From assembly GCA_963590435.1 (NCBI GenBank), contig CAVAPG010000102.1, positions 1-6,071 of the forward strand: a stretch of DNA of 6,071 bases, written 5' to 3'. The notes below the pieces were generated by a model. The model did not search any database. It saw nothing but the letters and a program-made list of their open reading frames with translations, and had not been told where the DNA came from. This document shows, piece by piece, positions 1 through 5,120 of the stretch. Position 1 is the first letter of the stretch. Each line of letters starts with the position of its first letter. The position numbers and the translations under genes are program-made. This DNA is from F23-B02 sp963590435 (GTDB taxonomy: Bacteria > Bacillota > Clostridia > Oscillospirales > Oscillospiraceae).

Positions 1-239
1 TTACGGGAGTGTCGGGACACCATATCAAGGGCATTGAGGAAGGCACACGGCAGCCCACCATTGAAACGCTGAATCGTTTGGCGGTCGCTCTCGGTTCTTC
101 ACTTGCTGAGATGTTCAATGATGATACGGAATGTACCTATCTTACGGAGAAAGAACGACACTTGATCGAGAATTTCCGCAGGCTGTCTGATGATAAAGCA
201 GATGCTCTGCTGAATATGAGCGATGTTCTGAATAAATAA
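1..239 (+). CDS. XRE-family HTH transcriptional regulator, 3' part only
   Basis: This is the C-terminal part of a Cro/CI (XRE) type DNA-binding regulator. The reading frame is open to the left edge (codons ACG GGA before GTG at 9), so the GTG is an internal valine and the true start lies upstream. The visible residues TGVSGHHIKGIEEG followed by QPTIETLNRLAVALG match the second half of an HTH_3 domain: the recognition helix (GVSGHHIKGIEEG), then the helix that usually reads 'P....L..+A.AL'. After it comes a charged tail (LTEKERHLIENFRRLSDDKADALL) of the kind that forms a short helical, possibly dimerising, C-terminus in many small XRE proteins. A terminator follows the TAA within 6 nt, so it is probably not co-transcribed with the restriction operon 194 nt downstream. 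It could still regulate that operon in trans, like a controller protein, but nothing visible proves this. Its ligand and targets are unknown. Confidence 0.85.
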   Translation, partial: TGVSGHHIKGIEEGTRQPTIETLNRLAVALGSSLAEMFNDDTECTYLTEKERHLIENFRRLSDDKADALLNMSDVLNK

Positions 240-244
240 GCGAT

Positions 245-279
245 GGCTACTGTAAAAGATGCAGTAGCCGTATTTTTTT
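245..279 (+). terminator. Rho-independent terminator after the XRE regulator
   Basis: A perfect 8-bp stem, GGCTACTG (245-252) with CAGTAGCC (262-269), encloses a 9-nt loop. A run of seven T (273-279) follows three bases later. It lies 6 nt after the regulator stop codon. On the opposite strand the stem is not followed by a T tract, so it should work in the + direction only. It separates the regulator transcript from the hsd operon. Confidence 0.88.
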
Positions 280-288
280 ACCCATACT

Positions 289-302
289 GGACTTATAAGT
301 CC
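289..302. promoter_or_regulatory. Perfect 14-bp palindrome, candidate operator
   Basis: GGACTTATAAGTCC is a perfect inverted repeat with no spacer (7 bp per arm). Its centre lies about 45 bp upstream of the -35 hexamer of the hsd promoter. There is no T tract after it and the arms leave no loop, so a DNA-binding dimer site is more plausible than a terminator. The ligand is unknown. The adjacent XRE regulator is one candidate. The inner ACTT/AAGT arms recur in the downstream dyad at 379-409, which is suggestive only. Confidence 0.45.
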
Positions 303-337
303 TCGGTGAAATATTTAGAAAATCGCTTGTCGAATCA

Positions 338-366
338 TTGACTATTTGTGCAGATTGTGCTATAAT
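338..366 (+). promoter_or_regulatory. Sigma-A/sigma-70 type promoter of the hsd operon
   Basis: The -35 element is TTGACT (338-343), one base off TTGACA. After exactly 17 bp comes a consensus -10, TATAAT (361-366), preceded by TG one base upstream (358-359), which makes an extended -10. Transcription would start near 373-374 and leave a leader of about 60 nt before the hsdR start. The spacer contains a direct repeat, TTGTGC at 346-351 and 355-360. No comparably good promoter was seen between hsdR, hsdM and hsdS, so this probably drives all three. Confidence 0.87.
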
Positions 367-378
367 AATATTAAGTGT

Positions 379-409
379 AACTTCTGATAATAGTGTATTA
401 TGGGAAGTT
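379..409 (+). promoter_or_regulatory. Interrupted dyad in the hsdR leader: operator or mRNA hairpin
   Basis: The outer arms AACTTC (379-384) and GAAGTT (404-409) pair perfectly. The inner arms ATAATA (387-392) and TATTAT (396-401) also pair perfectly around a GTG loop. The two stems are separated by a 2x2 internal position (TG against GG, one possible T-G wobble). It begins about 6 nt after the predicted transcription start and ends 9 nt before the Shine-Dalgarno sequence. It could bind a repressor as DNA or fold in the mRNA. It lacks a T tract and has an AT-rich stem, so it is not a conventional terminator. Confidence 0.5.
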
Positions 410-418
410 TATAAAGAT

Positions 419-426
419 GGGGGTGA
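419..426 (+). promoter_or_regulatory. Ribosome binding site of hsdR
   Basis: GGGGGTGA lies 6 nt before the ATG at 433. It pairs along its length with the 16S 3' end, one position being a G-U wobble in place of A-U. An in-frame TGA overlaps it (424-426), so ATG 433 is the first possible start in this frame. Confidence 0.85.
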
Positions 427-432
427 ATAACC

Positions 433-3400
433 ATGAAATCGAATTTTGAATTTTTGAACAAGTATTGGGAAACACTTGCTAAAATTGGCGAAACCGCTGA
501 AAGCTACCTATATAACGATCCTAATGCTTGTATTTATAAACTCGGAATGTTTGCTGAACGTCTTGTACAGGAGATATTTGCAAATGAAGGGCTTGATGAG
601 CCTGATTATGATAATACCCACGCTAACAGAATAAAAATCCTGAAACGTGAAGGGCTTATAGATCGTGGCGGCAGAATTGACGATATACTTTATTCCCTCA
701 GAATGAAGCGTAATGATGCCGTTCATAAATACGAAGATTCTGTTGATACCGCAAAATCCCTGCTTAGAATGGCATTCAGGCTTGCTGTATGGTTCATGGA
801 GGTCTATGGTGACTACAACTTCCAAGCACCTGATTTTGTTATGCCGGAAAATAAGCCTGTCCCTGATTATGAAAACATTATCAAGGATTTAGAGGAACAG
901 CTTGCAAACGCTACTAAGGCTGAACCTGTTGTAACAGCTACGGAAGGTTCATCTGCAAAGGACAGAGCCGACAAATCGGCAGAAGTCACAGAAGCAATGG
1001 AGCTTTCCGAAGCTGAAACACGAATCATCATTGACGATCAGCTCAGGAAATACGGCTGGGAGGTCGATACCAACGATCTCCGCTACTCCAAAGGAACCAG
1101 ACCACAAAAGGGACGTAACCTTGCTATCGCTGAGTTTCCGACTGATTCTACGGTAACTAAGGGTGGGTATGCGGACTATGCTCTCTTTGTGGGACTTAAA
1201 CTTGTTGCTATTATTGAAGCAAAGAAAGCAAGTATAGATATTCCGTCTGTAATAGACTATCAGTGCAAAGACTATGCCCGTATGATAAAAGCAGAACATA
1301 GCGATTACGTTATCAAAGACTGGAACGGCTATAAAGTTCCGTTCGTGTTTGCTACTAATGGCAGAAAGTATCTGAAACAGATTGAGCTGAAATCGGGTAT
1401 ATGGTTTCTTGATCTGCGTGACGGTGCGAACACTCCAAAGGCTTTGCAAGGTTGGTTCAGCCCTGACGGTCTTATGGAAATGCTCGATAAGGATATTTCA
1501 GCGGCAAATCAGACATTGCAGAATACCCCATACGATTTACTGCGTGATCCAGATGGACTGAATCTGCGTGAATATCAGATAAGAGCTATTGAAGCCGCCG
1601 AGAATGCTATCATTGAAGGCAAGAAAATAGCGCTGCTGTCTATGGCTACTGGAACCGGTAAGACCAGAACAATCCTCGGAATGATATACCGCTTTATCAA
1701 GAGCAACCGTTTCAGACGTATTCTGTTCCTTGTGGACAGGACTGCGCTCGGTGAACAGGCAGCCGATGTATTCAAGGAAGTCAAGATAGAGGATTTAATG
1801 ACTCTCGATGAGATCTATAATATCAAAGGTCTTGACGAAAAAGAGATCGATAAGGAAACAAAGATACATATAGCTACTGTCCAGAGCCTTGTAAAACGCC
1901 TGATATACAACGAAGATGGCACAATGCCCTCCGTTTCTGATTATGACCTGATCGTTGTTGACGAAGCACATAGGGGTTATACGCTCGACAAAGAATTGAG
2001 TGATGATGAAATGCTGTATCGTAATCAGGAAGACTATATCAGCAAATATCGTACTGTTATAGAGTATTTCGATGCTGTCAAGGTCGCTTTGACAGCTACC
2101 CCTGCTCTGCATACAACAGAGATATTCGGAAAGCCCGTGTTTACATACTCTTACAGAGAAGCTGTTATTGACGGCTATCTTGTCGATCACGATGCTCCGC
2201 ACGATATTCACACCAAGCTCCGTGATAATGGCATTGAATACAAAAAGGGAGAAACACTCGCTATCTACGATCCAAACACGGGCCAAGTCCTCAACAGCGA
2301 TGAGCTTGAGGACGATATGAAGTTTGAAATAGACAAATTCAATAAGGACGTAATTACTGAAAAGTTCAATTTAGCCGTATTTAATGAGATCGCTATGGAC
2401 TTCAATCCTGACGGAGAGGGAAAAACGCTTATCTATGCGGTTGATGACGATCATGCTGACCTTATCGTAAAGATACTGAAAGATATTTACTCGAAATATG
2501 GTATTGATAATGATGTAGTCAAGAAAATCACCGGAAGCATAGAGGGCGGCAATAAAAAGAAGATACTTGAAGCGATACGGCAGTTCAAGAATGAAGCCTA
2601 TCCAAAGGTGGTTGTTACTGTTGATTTGCTAACAACAGGTATTGATGTGCCTGAAATCGTTAATCTTGTATTTATGCGCCGTATCAAATCCCGTATCCTG
2701 TTTGAGCAGATGCTCGGCAGAGCTACGAGATTATGCAGTAAAATAGACAAAGACCACTTTGAGATTTATGATCCCGTAGGTGTCTATGAAACATTAGAGC
2801 CTGTTAGCAACATGAGACCTGTTACACCAAATCCTCAGACTACCTTTGAGGACTTACTTAACGGTTTGAGAGTTGTTGAGAAGGACAAACAGGCATATCA
2901 GCTCAGTTTGATTATTGCCAAACTGCAAAGGAAAAGCCGTAAGATCAGTGCAAAGGCGCTGGAGCAGTTTATATACCTGACAGGCGGTAAAGACCTTAAT
3001 GCTTTTGCAAAAGAGCTGAATGACGGCAAAGTTGCCGACTCCACAAAGAGAGCTTTGGAATGCTCGGAGGCATTTGCTGTTCTTGATAAAGACAGGACAC
3101 ATAGAAAGCGTCCCGTTGTAATAGACGATCATGATGATGAGGTCGTATCACATGAAAGAGGTTACGGCAAGGCAAGCAAACCCGAAGACTATATTGAAGC
3201 ATTCAGGAAGTTTGTTTTGGAGAACCTTAATGAGATAAACGCACTCAAAATCGTATGCACTCGTCCCTCTGAGTTGACAAGGGCAACTCTCAAAGAGCTG
3301 AAAATGGAGCTTGACCGTCATGATTTCACGGAAAAACAGCTCAATACTGCTTGGAATGAAATGACAAACGAAGATATTGTTGCGGATATTATCGCATTCG

Positions 3401-3693
3401 TTCGGCAGCAGGCTATCGGCTCGGCGCTGATAAGCCACGAAACAAGAGTTAAAAATGCCTTTGCAAAGCTGAGACAGAACCACAAGTTTAACAAGGTTCA
3501 GCTTGACTGGCTGAAACGTATAGAAAAGGTCATGCTTGAAGAAGCTGTACTTGATGAGCAGATGTTTGAACAGGGTGCTTTCAAGAATAACGGCGGATTC
3601 AAGGGCATTGATCGCAGATTTGAAGGACAGCTCCGTGAAGTGATTACGGAACTGAACCAATACTTATATGACGATGGAGGAATCGTAGCTTGA
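433..3693 (+). CDS. hsdR: Type I restriction enzyme, HsdR endonuclease/translocase subunit
   Basis: Cytoplasmic motor and nuclease subunit (1086 aa) of a Type I R-M complex: it translocates unmethylated DNA using ATP and cleaves at a distance. Visible order: HEPN-like DUF4145 domain (about 1-130) with R93-NDAV-H98; charged linker, possibly coiled coil (about 145-190); HSDR_N nuclease (about 190-350) with D248, E262-A-K264 and a QxxxY pair Q277/Y281, the spacing known for EcoR124I-type nucleases; SF2 motor with Walker A ATGTGKT (405-411), DEAH (510-513), TATP (554-557), motif V VDLLTTGIDVP (730-740) and motif VI QMLGRATRL (759-767); helical C-terminus (about 800-1086) of the EcoEI_R_C type. 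The opening KSNFEFL, the TATPALH..IFG stretch and the tail resemble EcoKI HsdR (Type IA; recalled, not aligned). Length is normal for the family (EcoKI about 1170). No frameshift or lost catalytic residue. The stop overlaps the hsdM start, implying coupled translation. Confidence 0.96.
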   Translation: MKSNFEFLNKYWETLAKIGETAESYLYNDPNACIYKLGMFAERLVQEIFANEGLDEPDYDNTHANRIKILKREGLIDRGGRIDDILYSLRMKRNDAVHKYEDSVDTAKSLLRMAFRLAVWFMEVYGDYNFQAPDFVMPENKPVPDYENIIKDLEEQLANATKAEPVVTATEGSSAKDRADKSAEVTEAMELSEAETRIIIDDQLRKYGWEVDTNDLRYSKGTRPQKGRNLAIAEFPTDSTVTKGGYADYALFVGLKLVAIIEAKKASIDIPSVIDYQCKDYARMIKAEHSDYVIKDWNGYKVPFVFATNGRKYLKQIELKSGIWFLDLRDGANTPKALQGWFSPDGLMEMLDKDISAANQTLQNTPYDLLRDPDGLNLREYQIRAIEAAENAIIEGKKIALLSMATGTGKTRTILGMIYRFIKSNRFRRILFLVDRTALGEQAADVFKEVKIEDLMTLDEIYNIKGLDEKEIDKETKIHIATVQSLVKRLIYNEDGTMPSVSDYDLIVVDEAHRGYTLDKELSDDEMLYRNQEDYISKYRTVIEYFDAVKVALTATPALHTTEIFGKPVFTYSYREAVIDGYLVDHDAPHDIHTKLRDNGIEYKKGETLAIYDPNTGQVLNSDELEDDMKFEIDKFNKDVITEKFNLAVFNEIAMDFNPDGEGKTLIYAVDDDHADLIVKILKDIYSKYGIDNDVVKKITGSIEGGNKKKILEAIRQFKNEAYPKVVVTVDLLTTGIDVPEIVNLVFMRRIKSRILFEQMLGRATRLCSKIDKDHFEIYDPVGVYETLEPVSNMRPVTPNPQTTFEDLLNGLRVVEKDKQAYQLSLIIAKLQRKSRKISAKALEQFIYLTGGKDLNAFAKELNDGKVADSTKRALECSEAFAVLDKDRTHRKRPVVIDDHDDEVVSHERGYGKASKPEDYIEAFRKFVLENLNEINALKIVCTRPSELTRATLKELKMELDRHDFTEKQLNTAWNEMTNEDIVADIIAFVRQQAIGSALISHETRVKNAFAKLRQNHKFNKVQLDWLKRIEKVMLEEAVLDEQMFEQGAFKNNGGFKGIDRRFEGQLREVITELNQYLYDDGGIVA
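3676..3681 (+). promoter_or_regulatory. Ribosome binding site deciding the TTG start of hsdM
   Basis: GGAGGA lies inside the last codons of hsdR, 8 nt before TTG 3690. In the hsdM frame there is a stop at 3669-3671 and no ATG or GTG between it and 3690. The protein sequence from TTG (M)NNQEIVAKLW lines up with the known N-terminus of EcoKI HsdM. The TTG start is therefore well supported. Confidence 0.85.
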
Positions 3694-5120
3694 ATAATCA
3701 GGAAATTGTCGCAAAGCTCTGGAATTTGTGTAACGTACTGCGTGATGATGGTATCACATATCAGCAGTATGTTACGGAGCTTACCTATATACTGTTTTTG
3801 AAGATGTGCAAGGAAACCGATACCGAAAAGGCTATCCCCGAAGAATATCGCTGGGATAAGCTGCTTTCAAAGCAAGGTATTGAGCTGAAGAAGTTCTATA
3901 AAGAGCTTTTGGAACACCTCGGAGAAAACTGTCAAGGTCGTGTGCGTGAGATATACCAGGGCGCACAGACTAACATTGACGAGCCTAAGAATCTTGAAAA
4001 AATCATCACCACTATTGACCAGTTTGACTGGTACAGTGCAAAGGAAGAAGGTTTGGGCAACCTTTATGAAGGTCTGTTGGAGAAGAACGCTACCGAAAAG
4101 AAGTCGGGAGCAGGACAGTATTTCACGCCCCGTGTGCTTATCAACGTTATGACAAGGCTGATCGCTCCGCAAGCCGGTGAACGCTGCAACGATCCTGCCT
4201 GCGGTACTTTCGGATTTATGATCGCTGCTGACCACTACGTCAAGGAACATACCGATGATCTGTTTGCTCTGTCGCTTGATGAGCAGGAATTTCAGCGTAC
4301 ACAGGCATTTACAGGCTGTGAACTTGTTCACGATACCCATAGGCTCGCACTTATGAATGCTATGCTCCATGATATTGGTGGTGCGATCTACTTGGGAGAT
4401 ACTCTCTCAAATTACGGCAAGCAGATGAAAGGCTATGACGTTGTACTGACGAATCCGCCGTTTGGTACGAAAAAAGGCGGTGAACGTGCTACCCGTGATG
4501 ACCTTACTTTCCCCACAAGCAATAAACAGCTCAACTTCTTACAGCACATTTACAGAAGCCTGAATCAGTCAGGTCATGCCCGTGCTGCTGTTGTTCTGCC
4601 TGATAACGTGCTATTTGCAGACGGTGACGGTGAGAAGATACGCCGTGACCTTATGGAGAAATGCAATCTGCACACGATCCTGCGTCTGCCTACGGGTATT
4701 TTCTATGCCCAGGGTGTAAAGACCAATGTGCTTTTCTTCACAAGAGGTACTGCCGATAAGGGCAATACTAAGGAAGTATGGATATACGATCTCCGTTCCG
4801 AAATGCCGTCCTTCGGCAAGACCAATCCGCTGAAGGAAAGCCACTTCGATGAATTTGTAGAGCGCTATCATGCTGAGGATATTTCTGCAAGACAGGAAAC
4901 ATGGAGCGAGGAAAACCCGAACGGCAGATGGCGAAGATACTCATATGAGGACATTTTAGAGCGAGATAAGACAAGCCTTGACATAAGCTGGATAAAGTCG
5001 GCGAATACAAGCGATGATTATACGCTGACGGAGCTTCTTGAAACGATAAAGACCAAATCGGAGAATATCGCAAGTGCCGTTGCACAGCTTGAAAGTCTTA
5101 TCGGCGAGGTAGATGAATAA
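3690..5120 (+). CDS. hsdM: Type I N6-adenine DNA methyltransferase subunit HsdM
   Basis: Modification subunit (476 aa). With HsdS it transfers methyl groups from S-adenosylmethionine to adenine N6 in the recognised site, preferring hemimethylated DNA. It is also a required part of the cutting complex. Visible order: HsdM_N helical domain (about 5-125; VAKLWNLCNVLRDDGITYQQ and ILFLKMCKET); motif X GQYFTPR (142-148); SAM-binding motif I DPACGTFGF (168-176); the ALMNAMLHDI helix (220-229); catalytic motif IV NPPF (255-258), the adenine-specific gamma-class form; the VLPDNVLF (302-309) and LRLPTGIFYAQGVKTNVLFF (331-350) blocks; a helical C-terminus expected to contact HsdS. Many blocks match EcoKI HsdM as I recall it, supporting Type IA. 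It is somewhat shorter than EcoKI (529 aa), mainly near the C-terminus. The TTG start overlaps the hsdR stop by 4 nt (TTGA). Motif I has Phe174 where Ala or Gly is usual; all other key residues are present. Confidence 0.96.
   Translation: MNNQEIVAKLWNLCNVLRDDGITYQQYVTELTYILFLKMCKETDTEKAIPEEYRWDKLLSKQGIELKKFYKELLEHLGENCQGRVREIYQGAQTNIDEPKNLEKIITTIDQFDWYSAKEEGLGNLYEGLLEKNATEKKSGAGQYFTPRVLINVMTRLIAPQAGERCNDPACGTFGFMIAADHYVKEHTDDLFALSLDEQEFQRTQAFTGCELVHDTHRLALMNAMLHDIGGAIYLGDTLSNYGKQMKGYDVVLTNPPFGTKKGGERATRDDLTFPTSNKQLNFLQHIYRSLNQSGHARAAVVLPDNVLFADGDGEKIRRDLMEKCNLHTILRLPTGIFYAQGVKTNVLFFTRGTADKGNTKEVWIYDLRSEMPSFGKTNPLKESHFDEFVERYHAEDISARQETWSEENPNGRWRRYSYEDILERDKTSLDISWIKSANTSDDYTLTELLETIKTKSENIASAVAQLESLIGEVDE

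Noticed and set aside
9..239. GTG at position 9 as the start of a small regulator
   Set aside because: The frame stays open to the window edge and the protein begins inside the HTH fold, lacking the first helices. The gene must start upstream.
508..1449. Reverse-strand open frames of 105 and 166 codons inside the first third of hsdR
   Set aside because: They are rich in Cys, Phe and Ile, lack recognisable domains and ribosome binding sites, and lie fully opposite well-conserved hsdR coding sequence. They are shadows.
3148..3660. 170-codon reverse-strand open frame opposite the hsdR C-terminus, tested as a possible antisense gene
   Set aside because: No recognisable domain and no convincing promoter or ribosome binding site. 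The + strand here encodes the conserved HsdR tail.
3940..4152. 70-codon + strand open frame inside hsdM
   Set aside because: Out-of-frame overlap with the conserved HsdM core. Composition looks like a frame-shifted reading, with Arg/Leu/Thr-rich sequence and no family resemblance.
3867..4370. 167-codon reverse-strand open frame opposite hsdM
   Set aside because: It overlaps the conserved HsdM motif X and motif I coding region and shows no features of its own.
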